DNA of 64,000 bases from contig JALOPI010000006.1 in assembly GCA_025453975.1 (NCBI GenBank), forward strand, positions 29,409-93,408, read 5' to 3'. Made by a program: the position numbers and the translations under genes. Of the stretch, positions 9,081-17,895 are shown in pieces. A model generated the notes under the pieces. The model saw only the letters and a program-made list of their open reading frames with translations, did not search any database and had not been told where the DNA came from. Within the stretch, counting starts at the first letter, position 1. Every line of letters starts with the position of its first letter. The DNA comes from Syntrophobacteraceae bacterium (GTDB lineage: Bacteria; Desulfobacterota; Syntrophobacteria; Syntrophobacterales; Syntrophobacteraceae).

Positions 9081-9650
9081 ATGAAGGCAACGGTGCTCTT
9101 CCTGGCCCTGGCGGCCGTCTTGCCGATGCTGCCGCCAGGGGTGCTCGCGGATGAGGCCACACCGTCCGTGAGTCTCGAGCGATACATGGGGCGGTGGTAT
9201 GAGACCGCCCGCTTTCCCATGTGGTTCCAGCGGGGATGCAGCCAGTCCTGGGCGACCTATACCCTGGCCGGTCCCGATACGGTGACGGTTCTCAACGAGT
9301 GCGTCACAGACGAGGGAAAGAAGAAGTCCGCCAGGGGCACGGCGAAAGTCGTGGACAAGGCCAGCGGGTCGAAGCTGGAGGTGGTTTTCGACAACTGGGT
9401 GTCACGGCTGCTTCCATTCCTGACCCGGGGAAAGTACTGGATCTTCCACATCGATCCGGACTACCAGCACGCCATCGTCGGGCACCCAAACCGAAAGTAC
9501 CTCTGGATTCTCTCGCGGTCCCCCGACGTGGACGACGAGACCTACGGCCGGCTGGTGGATCTGGCCAGGGAGCTGGGGTTCGACACGGCACGCCTGCTGC
9601 GCTCGAGACCCATGGACGGACAACCTGCAAGTCCCGCCGCCCCCCGGTAG
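9081..9650 (+). CDS. blc: Bacterial lipocalin (Blc family)
   Basis: This 189-aa exported protein has a signal peptide (about 1-20, ending GVLA) and the lipocalin signature YMGRWYETARFP. Conserved Cys, FDNW and WILSRSP strands form the second and third structurally conserved regions. Blc-type lipocalins bind lysophospholipids or fatty acids in the envelope. Unlike E. coli Blc there is no lipobox Cys at the cleavage site, so it is probably soluble and periplasmic. GGGAGG lies 8 nt before ATG 9081. It is convergent with crcB; the 9651-9785 gap has no clear terminator. Confidence 0.9.
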   Translation: MKATVLFLALAAVLPMLPPGVLADEATPSVSLERYMGRWYETARFPMWFQRGCSQSWATYTLAGPDTVTVLNECVTDEGKKKSARGTAKVVDKASGSKLEVVFDNWVSRLLPFLTRGKYWIFHIDPDYQHAIVGHPNRKYLWILSRSPDVDDETYGRLVDLARELGFDTARLLRSRPMDGQPASPAAPR

Positions 9651-9785
9651 CTCATGGCTCTGGAAAAAGGGGCAGGGCCCGTGGAGGATCGGTCATCCAG
9701 GACCACTCGAAACCGCCCGGCGAATGCTCGCCATGATGTCTGGCCGCCAGGTCTTCCGGCGTATTTCGCCCGCGGCTTCGGGCCT

Positions 9786-10304
9786 CTACCCCGATGCCTT
9801 CCCCGCAGGCTCCGTTGAGCTCGGACGCCCGACCCACATTCCCAGAAAGACCAGGGCAACCCCCAAGGCATTGTTGCAGAGGAAATTGATCGCCATCACC
9901 AGGTGCGCCTCGGCGTGCATGGCGCTCACGCTCTCCAGCGCGTAGGCGGAAAAAGTCGTGAGTGATCCCAGGTAGCCGGTGACCAGGAAGAGCCGGGCGG
10001 GGTGGGCCATGAGCCTGGACCCGCGCTGACCCAGGGCGAAGCAGATACCGATGAGGAAGCAGCCCGACAGGTTCACGATGAGCGTTCCCCAGGGAAGCCC
10101 GTTCCCCAGATGATCCGCGACGAGCCGCGATGTGCCGTGCCGGGTGAGGGCTCCCAGGCTCCCGCCCAGCATGACGCACGCGAGGTTGAGCCACCACCGG
10201 TCACCTCGCGGCGGGCCGCCAGGCCTGTCGACGGCGGGAGCGCCCTCGCCGGCTGTTTCCTCACGGCACATCCAGCCGCCGATCCTGCCAATCCAGCGTT
10301 TCAA
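9786..10304 (-). CDS. crcB: CrcB/Fluc fluoride channel
   Basis: CrcB is a small four-helix membrane channel, acting as a dual-topology dimer, that expels fluoride. The family motifs GGSLGALTRHG, GTLIVNLSGCFLIG and GYLGSLTTFSAY are present, with the conserved Asn and the Na+-site/TTFS loop. A TTG at 10304 preceded by a purine-rich GGAGGAGGGG is the best start. It gives 172 aa, about 45 residues longer than usual owing to a hydrophilic N-terminal extension. The frame is also open to 10400, and an internal start near MLGGSLG is possible. It is the last gene of the leftward operon. I see no fluoride riboswitch in front of it. Confidence 0.9.
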   Translation of the reverse strand: MKRWIGRIGGWMCREETAGEGAPAVDRPGGPPRGDRWWLNLACVMLGGSLGALTRHGTSRLVADHLGNGLPWGTLIVNLSGCFLIGICFALGQRGSRLMAHPARLFLVTGYLGSLTTFSAYALESVSAMHAEAHLVMAINFLCNNALGVALVFLGMWVGRPSSTEPAGKASG

Positions 10305-10410
10305 GCCTTCCCCTCCTCCAGGCGCATCGCCGAGAGCAGTGGCTGAATTCGAGCCCCTCGCGGATCCTCGGCCGCAGGTCCGCCACGGCTCCTTCTCCAT
10401 GAGCGGAGGC

Positions 10411-11202
10411 TCATGAACCGTTGGAGAGCTCGACCCCCTGGGCCACGTCCTGCTGCCGGCCGACCTGAAAGCTCACCCCACGCCAGCGATCCTCGACCTG
10501 GAGGCCCTGTATGCTCTCGATGACGAGCCGCGGATGATTGTTGACCTCACTGAGATGGGCGAGCACCACGGCCCGCAGGTCCACATGATGGAGGATTTCC
10601 AGGAGGGCGAAGGAGTCTGCGTTGGAGAGGTGACCGTGTCGGCCGCGGATGCGCTGTTTGAGCTCCCAGGGATAAGGTCCGTCGATGAGGAGCTGCAAGT
10701 CATGGTTGGCTTCGAGGACCAGACCATGGCATCCTGAAAGGCGGGCTTTCACAAGCTCGGTGGCGATGCCCAGATCCGTGCAGATGCCGAGGCGGCACCC
10801 GTCGTGCTCGATGACGAAGCCCGCGGGCTCGCCGGCGTCATGGGAGATGGCGAAGGGGTGGATCAGGAGGTCGCCGATGGCGAACCCTTTTCCCGACTGG
10901 AAGATCTGGCGATGGGGAAGCGTGCCGACCTGGGAGGGGAGATGATCGAGGGTGCCGCCGCTCAGGTACACCGGGCAGCCGCAGCGTCGGCTGAGGGTGC
11001 CGCAGCCCCGCACATGGTCCTGGTGCTCGTGGCTGAGGACGATGCCGTCCAGCTCATGGGGCCTGACGGGAGCCCGATCCAGGCGCCGGCTGAGCTCCTT
11101 GGCGCTCAGTCCGGCGTCCACCAGGATCCGGGTCCGCTCACTGCAGACCAGGGTCGCATTTCCCTTGGACCCGCTGGCCAGCACCTGGAAATATAGAGCC
11201 AT
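10411..11202 (-). CDS. MBL-fold metallo-hydrolase, WalJ/YycJ-like
   Basis: This 263-aa metallo-beta-lactamase-fold protein has the binuclear metal motif SHEHQDH, a third ligand in ISHDAG, and later ligands in LEANHD and LAHLSEVNNHP. The family (YycJ/WalJ) is thought to act as a 5'-3' DNA exonuclease or otherwise in nucleic-acid maintenance. The N-terminus LASGSKGN is characteristic of this subgroup. It lies 12 bp downstream of the M16 peptidase stop and is probably cotranscribed with it and with crcB. Confidence 0.85.
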   Translation of the reverse strand: MALYFQVLASGSKGNATLVCSERTRILVDAGLSAKELSRRLDRAPVRPHELDGIVLSHEHQDHVRGCGTLSRRCGCPVYLSGGTLDHLPSQVGTLPHRQIFQSGKGFAIGDLLIHPFAISHDAGEPAGFVIEHDGCRLGICTDLGIATELVKARLSGCHGLVLEANHDLQLLIDGPYPWELKQRIRGRHGHLSNADSFALLEILHHVDLRAVVLAHLSEVNNHPRLVIESIQGLQVEDRWRGVSFQVGRQQDVAQGVELSNGS

Positions 11203-11214
11203 GGATGTCCACCC

Positions 11215-12477
11215 TCAGGCGTCGCGGAGAATGTTCTTCAATTCCTCTTCGGTGGCGGCGGCCGGTCCCAGCAGGACCACGGCCAGCCGGTTGGGCTGGA
11301 ACACGCTCTGAAACCAGCTCCGGACCTCCTCGGAGCTGACGGCGTCGATCCGCTCCTCGCTCTCCTCGAAAGGAATGTAGCGCCCGAAAAGCATTTCGTT
11401 CTTGGCCAGGCGGTTCATGCGTGAGTCCGTGCTTTCAGCGTTGAGGTACATGCTGCCCTTGAGCTGCTCCTTGGCGGAGCTCAGCTCGCTTTCCAGAATG
11501 GAATCCCGGGCCAGGATTTCCAGCTGCTCCCGAATGACCTCCAGGGTCTCGGTGGTGTTATCGGGGCTGATCCCGGCGTAGACACCCAGGAGCCCCGTAT
11601 CCTCGTGGCTGTTGGCAAACGAATAGACCGAATAGGCGAGGCCACGCTTCTCGCGAATCTCCTGAAAAAGCCTGCTGCTCATGCTGCCACCCAGGATGGC
11701 GTTGAGCAGGTAGCAGATGAAACGACCGCCGTCCACCTGCGCCGTTCCCGGCATGCCGAGGCAGAGGTGAGCCTGCTCCAGATCCTTGGGGATCACCCGC
11801 ACCAGGGGCTGATCCACGGGGGTTTCCCGTTCCAGGAGGGACTGGGGATGATTCAGCTTCTCCATGGACGGGGCGATGAGGTCCACGAACTCCATGTGCT
11901 CCAGATTGCCAGCCGCCGTGATGACGATGCGGTTGGGGTCGAAGGCCTTGGACAGATAGCCGATTATCCTGTCCCGGTTGATGTTCTGTATGGACTCGAC
12001 ACTCCCGTAAATGGGCAGGCCCAGCGGGTTCCCCTTCCAGTACAGCTCCTGGAAGAGGATGTGGACATACTCGTCGGGGGTATCCTCAATCATTCGGATT
12101 TCCTGGAGTATGACCTGCTGCTCGCGCTCGATCTCGCGCTCGTCGAAGACCGAGCCCAGCACCAGGTCCGTCAGCACGTCCACCACCAGGGGGAGATGCC
12201 GGTCAAGCACCTTGGCATGGAAGCACACGTTTTCCTTGGAAGTGAAGGCGTTGGCGAACCCCCCCACCGCATCCAGCTCCTTGGCGATGTCCAGGGCACT
12301 GCGTCTGCTCGTCCCCTTGAACAGCATGTGCTCGATGAAATGGGTGATCCCCCGCTCGTCCTCCTGCTCGTCCCTGGAGCCCGCGCTGACCCAGATCCCC
12401 ATGGAAACGGAATGGACGTAGGGAATCTTCTCGGTGACCACCCGGATGCCATTGCTCAGAACCGTCTTTTCGTACAA
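11215..12477 (-). CDS. M16 family zinc peptidase (YmxG/processing-peptidase-like)
   Basis: This 420-aa single-unit M16 protein has the inverted zinc motif HFIEH near residue 46. The downstream glutamate is in a segment beginning EREQQVILQE, and the C-terminal Arg-Tyr-like substrate region reads KRGLAYSVYS. These residues indicate an active peptidase rather than a non-catalytic partner. It directly follows pnp, a placement common in Gram-positive and deltaproteobacterial genomes. No signal peptide is visible, so it is likely cytoplasmic. Its substrate is unknown. Confidence 0.9.
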   Translation of the reverse strand: MYEKTVLSNGIRVVTEKIPYVHSVSMGIWVSAGSRDEQEDERGITHFIEHMLFKGTSRRSALDIAKELDAVGGFANAFTSKENVCFHAKVLDRHLPLVVDVLTDLVLGSVFDEREIEREQQVILQEIRMIEDTPDEYVHILFQELYWKGNPLGLPIYGSVESIQNINRDRIIGYLSKAFDPNRIVITAAGNLEHMEFVDLIAPSMEKLNHPQSLLERETPVDQPLVRVIPKDLEQAHLCLGMPGTAQVDGGRFICYLLNAILGGSMSSRLFQEIREKRGLAYSVYSFANSHEDTGLLGVYAGISPDNTTETLEVIREQLEILARDSILESELSSAKEQLKGSMYLNAESTDSRMNRLAKNEMLFGRYIPFEESEERIDAVSSEEVRSWFQSVFQPNRLAVVLLGPAAATEEELKNILRDA

Positions 12478-12519
12478 CCTTCCCCCCTGTTCATGGCTCG
12501 ATGTGGTGAAACGCTCCCC

Positions 12520-14613
12520 CTATTTGTCCTCGGGCTTCTCCAGGGCGGCCTTGCGGCTCAGCCGGATGCGGCCGTCCTTGTCGATCTCGATGACCTTGAC
12601 CGGGACCTGATCCCCCTCGTTGACCACGTCGGTCACTTTCTTCACTCGGTAATGCTCGAGCTGCGAGATGTGGATCAGCCCTTCCACATTGGGGAGAATC
12701 TCGGCAAAGGCCCCGAAATCCGTCACCCGGACGATCTTGGACATGTAGAGCTGTCCGACCTCGGGCTCTTCGGTCAGTTTGCGGATGCGGTCGATGGCCC
12801 GGTCGCACGCTTCCTTGTCGGGGCTCATCACCACGACGCGGCCGCTGTCGTCGATGTCGATCTTGGCGCCGGTCTCGGCCACGATGGATCGGATGACCTT
12901 GCCTCCCGGACCAATGACGTCGCGGATCTTGTCGGGGTTGATCTGGATGCTGATGACCCGCGGTGCATAGGGGGACAGCTCGCCCCGGGGACCGGGGAGC
13001 ACATCGCGCATCTTGCCCAGGATGTGGACTCGACCCGCCCGCGCCTGCTCCAGAGCCCGGGTCAGCACCTCCTTCGTGATCCCCGAGATCTTGATGTCCA
13101 TCTGCAGGGCCGTGATCCCCCGCTCGTTGCCGGTGACCTTGAAATCCATGTCGCCCAGGTGATCCTCGTCGCCCAGGATGTCCGACAGGATGATGATCTC
13201 CTCGTTCTCCTTGACCAGGCCCATGGCGATGCCCGCAACGGAATCCTTGAGGGGGACTCCGGCATCCAGCAGGGCGAGGGAGGATCCGCATACGGTGGCC
13301 ATGGAGCTGGATCCATTGGATTCCAGGACTTCCGAGACCACTCGGATGGTGTACGGGAAAGCCCCATCCTCGGGCAGAACGGCCTTGATGGACCGCTCCG
13401 CCAGAGCCCCATGGCCGATTTCCCGCCTTCCGGGACCGCGCAGGGGCTTCACCTCCCCCACGCTGTAGGGGGGGAAGTTGTAGTGGAGCATGAACGATTT
13501 GAAGGTCTCGCCCGCCAAGGCCTCGATCTTTTGCTCATCCGAGGAGGATCCGAGGGTCACGACGGCCAGGACCTGGGTTTCTCCACGCCGGAACATGGCC
13601 GAGCCATGGGTTCGGGGAAGAAGCCCCACCTCGATGGTGATGGGCCGCACCTCGTCGAAGTGTCGGCCGTCGATGCGCTTGCGCTCCTGGACCATCATGG
13701 CGCGAACCGTCGATTTCTCGATCTCGTCGAGGGCGCTTTCAATCTCCTTGCCGCGGTCGGGAAAAGCCTCGGCCAGCTCCGCCAGGACTCTCATCTTGAG
13801 AGCCTTCTTGCTGTCGCGCCTCACCATCTTGTCCGCCGTGGTCATGACGGTCCGCATCTCGCCGGACGCGGCCTGCTTCACCGCCTCCAGCAGCTGCGGA
13901 TCCTTGGTGCTGGCCGGGGGGGCCTCCTTCTTGACGTCGACCATCCGCATCAGGCGGTCCTGGGCGTCGATGATGGGGAGAATGGCCCGGTGGGCATGGT
14001 CGATGGCCTCGATCATCTCCGCCTCGGAGAGGAAACTGGCACCTCCTTCCACCATCACCACCGCCTCGCGGCTTCCAGCGACCACCAGGTTCAGATCGCT
14101 CTTTTCCAGCTGCTTGATGGTGGGGTTGATGACGAGCTCACCCTCGAGACGCCCCACCCGGACCGCCGCCACGGGACCACCGAAGGGCACGGGGGAGATG
14201 TGAAGGGCCGCGGAAGCCCCCGTCAGGGCGATGACGTCAGGCTCGTTGTCCAGATCCACGGAGAGCACCGTGGCCGTCACCTGGGTCTCAAAGCAGTACT
14301 TCTTGGGAAAGAGGGGCCGGATAGGCCGGTCGATGAGGCGGGAGGTCAGCGTCTCCTTTTCGCTGGGACGTCCGATCTCGCGTCGAAAAAAACCCCCGGG
14401 AATACGCCCGACGGCGTAGCTCATCTCCTGATAATCCACCATGAGGGGAAGGAAATCTATCCCCTCTCGGATCCTGTCCTCCTTAGTCGCCGCCACGAGA
14501 ACCACCGTGTCACCGTAGCGCATGACAACGGACCCACTGGCCTGAGTCGCCATCTGACCACATTCAATGGTCAGGGGGCGGCCACCCACCTCAACTTCGA
14601 CTGAGCACTTCAT
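12520..14613 (-). CDS. pnp: Polyribonucleotide nucleotidyltransferase (PNPase)
   Basis: PNPase is the phosphorolytic 3'-5' exoribonuclease of the RNA degradosome. The 697-aa protein contains two RNase PH domains, with [13 protein letters not shown] and [15 protein letters not shown] phosphate/RNA-binding motifs. A helical linker, a KH domain ([12 protein letters not shown]) and an S1 domain ending [13 protein letters not shown] follow. All parts are full length. It is preceded by rpsO in the same direction, the classical rpsO-pnp pair, with a hairpin between them (14703-14731). AAGGATG precedes the ATG. Confidence 0.97.
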   Translation of the reverse strand: MKCSVEVEVGGRPLTIECGQMATQASGSVVMRYGDTVVLVAATKEDRIREGIDFLPLMVDYQEMSYAVGRIPGGFFRREIGRPSEKETLTSRLIDRPIRPLFPKKYCFETQVTATVLSVDLDNEPDVIALTGASAALHISPVPFGGPVAAVRVGRLEGELVINPTIKQLEKSDLNLVVAGSREAVVMVEGGASFLSEAEMIEAIDHAHRAILPIIDAQDRLMRMVDVKKEAPPASTKDPQLLEAVKQAASGEMRTVMTTADKMVRRDSKKALKMRVLAELAEAFPDRGKEIESALDEIEKSTVRAMMVQERKRIDGRHFDEVRPITIEVGLLPRTHGSAMFRRGETQVLAVVTLGSSSDEQKIEALAGETFKSFMLHYNFPPYSVGEVKPLRGPGRREIGHGALAERSIKAVLPEDGAFPYTIRVVSEVLESNGSSSMATVCGSSLALLDAGVPLKDSVAGIAMGLVKENEEIIILSDILGDEDHLGDMDFKVTGNERGITALQMDIKISGITKEVLTRALEQARAGRVHILGKMRDVLPGPRGELSPYAPRVISIQINPDKIRDVIGPGGKVIRSIVAETGAKIDIDDSGRVVVMSPDKEACDRAIDRIRKLTEEPEVGQLYMSKIVRVTDFGAFAEILPNVEGLIHISQLEHYRVKKVTDVVNEGDQVPVKVIEIDKDGRIRLSRKAALEKPEDK

Positions 14614-14702
14614 AGACTGTTCATCCTTATGGCAAAGCGCGATCCAGGAAATTCAAATCGATGTCCGAATCACGACAGTTTTCATGCAGACCACTCGACC
14701 GG

Positions 14703-14731
14703 GGAGTCGGGGAAAGGGGAAGGCCGACTCC
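14703..14731 (-). promoter_or_regulatory. rpsO-pnp intergenic hairpin
   Basis: An 8-bp perfect stem (14703-14710 with 14724-14731) encloses a 13-nt loop in the 165-nt rpsO-pnp gap. There is no U-run. In E. coli this interval contains an RNase III site through which PNPase autoregulates its mRNA; a similar role here is inference. Confidence 0.4.
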
Positions 14732-14778
14732 ATGAGGTTCGGGGCTTCCACTCCGTCGCGACCCGAGCCTCCTGGCGG

Positions 14779-15048
14779 CTAGCGGCGCAAACCGAGCCTC
14801 TCCACGACCGTGTTGTAGCGGTCGATGTTCTTGCGCTTGAGATAATTGAGCAGCTGTCTTCGCTGACCGACCAGCTTGAGGAGCCCCCGGCGTGAATGAT
14901 GGTCCTTCTTGTGGGACTTGAAATGATCGGTGAGGTAAGCAATCCTCTCGCTGAGCAAAGCGATCTGGACCTCGGGCGAGCCGGTGTCCGACGGATGCAT
15001 TTTGTAGTCCTCAATGATGTTCTTCTTGCGCTCAGGTGTCATGACCAC
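14779..15048 (-). CDS. rpsO: 30S ribosomal protein S15
   Basis: S15 binds the 16S rRNA central domain early in 30S assembly. The protein shows the family core [22 protein letters not shown] and ends [15 protein letters not shown] (15063-15057) is 8 nt before GTG 15048, which gives exactly 89 aa, the canonical length. An ATG six nt downstream is too far from the ribosome binding site. It lies 23 bp after truB in the operon. Confidence 0.97.
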   Translation of the reverse strand: MVMTPERKKNIIEDYKMHPSDTGSPEVQIALLSERIAYLTDHFKSHKKDHHSRRGLLKLVGQRRQLLNYLKRKNIDRYNTVVERLGLRR

Positions 15049-15071
15049 GGTTTGTTCCTCCTTGTCCTCTT

Positions 15072-16052
15072 CTATGAAAATGTAAACACACGCAACCGAC
15101 GCTCGGCTCCCCTTGCGGCGCCGGGCCACCACAGAGCGGCCAGCTGCTCCCGTGGTGTGAGGATGCACACGGGCACGGGCACGGGCCCGTGAGGGAGCGA
15201 TGCCATCTGCTCCTTCTGCCATAAACGATCGAGATCTCCATTTCGAAGACGCTTCAACAGGATTTCCTCTCCCATGACGACCCGGGGAAGATGGGCCAGG
15301 GCTTCATGGAGCGGCACGAGCCGGTCCACCCACGCCTCATCCCTTGCCAGCTCCCCGATCTGCTCCATGGAGAGGGCTCTCTCCTCGGTGAACGGCCCGG
15401 ATGCCGTGCGATGGAGCGACTCCACATGGGCGCCGCAGCCCATCTCGCGCCCCATGTCCGCCGCGAGCTGCCGGATGTAGGTCCCCTTGCTGCAATGTAC
15501 CCGCATGACGGCACGGGGCCACTCGTATTCCAGCAGCTGCATGGCATCGATGCGCACCAGCCTGCGGGGAGGAGTGACTTCGATCCCCTTGCGGGCCAGA
15601 TCGTACAGCCGGCGCCCCCCCACCTGGACCGCCGAAAACCGGGGGACCTCCTGCTCGAACGACCCTGTAAACTTCGCCATGGCGCTTTCGCAGGCTCGAA
15701 TCTCCATGGGAGGGCCGCCGTAGCGGGCTTGAACCTGGCCGGTCCGGTCCAGGGTGTCCGTCTCCACCCCGAAACGAACCGTCAGGACATAGACCTTATC
15801 CTGGAGGGTGAGCAGATCCACGATGCGCGTTCCCTGACTCACGGCCATGACCATGACTCCCGTGGCGAAAGGATCCAGGGTGCCGCAGTGGCCAGCCTTG
15901 GGTAATGAAAGGATCTTCGCCACCCGCTGAGTCATCTGAAAGGAGGAAATGCCCTCGGGCTTGTTCACGACCAGAATGCCGTGTGCCTCCCCTGGCGTGC
16001 CCCGTAATCTTCCCGATTCCACGGTCCAAATGGCCGTGTCGACCTGAGTCAT
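15072..16052 (-). CDS. truB: tRNA pseudouridine-55 synthase TruB
   Basis: TruB makes pseudouridine 55 in the T-loop of tRNAs. The catalytic Asp is in [12 protein letters not shown], and YDLARKG and [12 protein letters not shown] are further family motifs. A C-terminal extension of PUA type, slightly longer than average, completes a 326-aa protein. It sits between nrnA (13-bp gap) and rpsO, as in many bacteria. Confidence 0.95.
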   Translation of the reverse strand: MTQVDTAIWTVESGRLRGTPGEAHGILVVNKPEGISSFQMTQRVAKILSLPKAGHCGTLDPFATGVMVMAVSQGTRIVDLLTLQDKVYVLTVRFGVETDTLDRTGQVQARYGGPPMEIRACESAMAKFTGSFEQEVPRFSAVQVGGRRLYDLARKGIEVTPPRRLVRIDAMQLLEYEWPRAVMRVHCSKGTYIRQLAADMGREMGCGAHVESLHRTASGPFTEERALSMEQIGELARDEAWVDRLVPLHEALAHLPRVVMGEEILLKRLRNGDLDRLWQKEQMASLPHGPVPVPVCILTPREQLAALWWPGAARGAERRLRVFTFS

Positions 16053-16065
16053 GACCTTTACGCCC

Positions 16066-17055
16066 CTAATCGAGACAGCTCAAGGCTTCATGGGTGAACC
16101 GCTCCCTCGCCTCGGCCAGGGCGGATCCCTTCACCCGGAAAGCGGCGGCGTGAAAATGGCCACCACCCCCGAAAGCCCGGGCCATGGACGCAACATCCAC
16201 CGATCCCTTGGAGCGCATGCTCACATTGATCACCCCATCCTGCTCCTCCCGAAAGAGGATGGCCATCCGGGCGGTCTTGACGGAACGGAGATGATTGATG
16301 AAGCTCTCGGTGTCCGCGGGGGACGTGCCGGTGTCATCGAACATCTGCCGCGTCAGCTCGGCGGTTACCAGCTGGTCACCGGCATGGAAGCGCACCGTGG
16401 CGAGGACCTGGGCCAGGAGCTGGATACGCTGGGGTGAGGAGGAATCATAAACCTGCTCGGCTATGAACGATGGCTGGGCTCCGCGGTTGACCAGACTCCG
16501 GGCGATCTCGAGGACGCGCTCGGTGGTGTTGGAGAACCTGAAGGAGCCTGTGTCCGTCAGAATCCCCGTGTAGAGCTGGGTGGCCATGTCGGCGTCGGGA
16601 GCGAGGGGGATATGCTCGGCCAGGTCGTAAAGCATCTCGCAGGTGCTGCTGGCCCTGGGCTCGACCCAGAAGACGTCCCCAAAAGGGGCATCGTTGAGGT
16701 GGTGATCGATGTTGATCAGATAAGGGACGCGGCCGATGGCCTCTTCCAGGGGCGGGCCGACACGGTGATAATCGCCGCAATCGACCATGATGGCCGCATC
16801 GTAAGACTCGGGCTCACCCACCGCGTGCCGGATGCTGTCGCTGCCCGGGAGGAACTGGTGGGCCGCCGGGATGGGATCCTGACAGAAGGGGTCGGCCTGC
16901 TTGCCCAGGCGCCTCAACAGAAAGGTCATGGCCAGAAGCGACCCGACGGCATCTCCATCGGGCCTCACATGGGTTGCCACCAGGTAGCGGCCACGAGACT
17001 CCAGGGCCTTCAGGATTCGAGGAATTTCAGCGTGATTATGGCTGGGGCTCTTCAT
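16066..17055 (-). CDS. nrnA: Bifunctional oligoribonuclease/PAP phosphatase NrnA
   Basis: This 329-aa DHH-DHHA1 phosphoesterase degrades nano-RNAs and can dephosphorylate pAp. The DHH motifs are visible as HVRPDGDAVGS, MVDCGD and NIDHHLND, and the DHHA1 domain ends in ARAFGGGGHFHAA. Its start overlaps the end of rbfA by 20 bp, indicating translational coupling. The rbfA-nrnA-truB order is the conserved arrangement of this operon. Confidence 0.93.
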   Translation of the reverse strand: MKSPSHNHAEIPRILKALESRGRYLVATHVRPDGDAVGSLLAMTFLLRRLGKQADPFCQDPIPAAHQFLPGSDSIRHAVGEPESYDAAIMVDCGDYHRVGPPLEEAIGRVPYLINIDHHLNDAPFGDVFWVEPRASSTCEMLYDLAEHIPLAPDADMATQLYTGILTDTGSFRFSNTTERVLEIARSLVNRGAQPSFIAEQVYDSSSPQRIQLLAQVLATVRFHAGDQLVTAELTRQMFDDTGTSPADTESFINHLRSVKTARMAILFREEQDGVINVSMRSKGSVDVASMARAFGGGGHFHAAAFRVKGSALAEARERFTHEALSCLD

Positions 17056-17419
17056 CTTTTTGGATCTCTTTCAGCAAGCGCTCGATCTTTTCGCCATAGT
17101 CGAAGGACTGGTCATATTTGAACATCAGCTGAGGCAGATGCTTCATGTGCAGGCGCCGTCCCAGCTCCTGCCGGATGAATCCCGTGGCCTTGCTCAGCCC
17201 CGTGGCGACATCCTTCCTTTCCTTTTCGTCCGGTCTTCCCGTGATGCAGTAGAACACATGGGCATGCTGCAGGTCCCGGGAGACCTCGACCCCCGTGATG
17301 GTCACTTTCTCCACCCGCGGATCCTTGACGCGCCGAAGCACGAGCTCGGCGATCTCTCGATGCAGCTGGTCGGCGATGCGGTCCGAGCGCTTGTACTCCA
17401 CCATGGCTTTTCCCGTCAC
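17036..17419 (-). CDS. rbfA: 30S ribosome-binding factor RbfA
   Basis: RbfA is a KH-like 16S rRNA maturation factor. The 127-aa protein starts with the typical EYKRSDRIADQLHREIAELV helix and contains DLQHAHVFY and RRLHMKHLPQL. The start is a GTG whose GTGA overlaps the stop codon of the upstream DUF503 gene; an ATG 15 nt later is an alternative. The 20-bp overlap with nrnA implies coupled translation. Confidence 0.94.
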   Translation of the reverse strand: MTGKAMVEYKRSDRIADQLHREIAELVLRRVKDPRVEKVTITGVEVSRDLQHAHVFYCITGRPDEKERKDVATGLSKATGFIRQELGRRLHMKHLPQLMFKYDQSFDYGEKIERLLKEIQKDEEPQP

Positions 17420-17733
17420 TCTCCCAGGGGGATCAGCTCGATCTCCCGATTCACGAGATCCGCCACACCCATGGATTCCATGAAATCCAGAATGTGATCC
17501 AGCAGCGCATTGAGCACCCGAGCGTCGCTGCCGATGACCGCCACGCCGATGGTGGCTCGCTGATGCACGTCCTGGTCCGCCACCTCCGCCACCGAAACGT
17601 TGAAGCGATGCCGGCTTTTGTCGACCAGGCTCTTGACGACCTTGCGCTTGTCCTTCAACGATTGATTGCCGTGCAGCCGGAAGGTCACACGGGCGATTCC
17701 CACGGTCATGGCTCGATGCTGGCTTTCTCTCAA
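17416..17733 (-). CDS. DUF503 (YlxP-like) protein
   Basis: This 105-aa ferredoxin-like-fold protein of the DUF503 family has the conserved core LKDKRKVVKSLVDKSRHRFNV-like stretch and VAEVADQD. YlxP-like proteins are encoded between infB and rbfA in many bacteria and are suspected ribosome-assembly or translation-related factors. No enzymatic function is known. It overlaps rbfA by 4 bp. The 162-bp gap to infB (17734-17895) contains no gene. Confidence 0.9.
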   Translation of the reverse strand: MRESQHRAMTVGIARVTFRLHGNQSLKDKRKVVKSLVDKSRHRFNVSVAEVADQDVHQRATIGVAVIGSDARVLNALLDHILDFMESMGVADLVNREIELIPLGE

Positions 17734-17895
17734 AGTGAGCGTTTGGCGTTCAGCCGATCGCTGTCAGGCGATCGAGCACCGGCCGCTTCCCCGGTCCACC
17801 ATCCCGCGATCGTCCCGCGACGGCATTCCGCTCTCCGGGGGAGCCCACGGCCGGCGGCCAAGAGTCAAAAAACGATCCCTCGACGTTCCTTCCAC

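Noticed and set aside
10305..10410. Fluoride riboswitch upstream of crcB
   Set aside because: The conserved fluoride aptamer elements are absent, and crcB is internal to an operon.
11605..14604. Very long open frame (about 999 codons) on the plus strand opposite pnp and the M16 peptidase
   Set aside because: Antisense to two well-recognised genes; its translation is His/Asp/Gly/Leu-rich low-complexity typical of shadow frames in GC-rich DNA.
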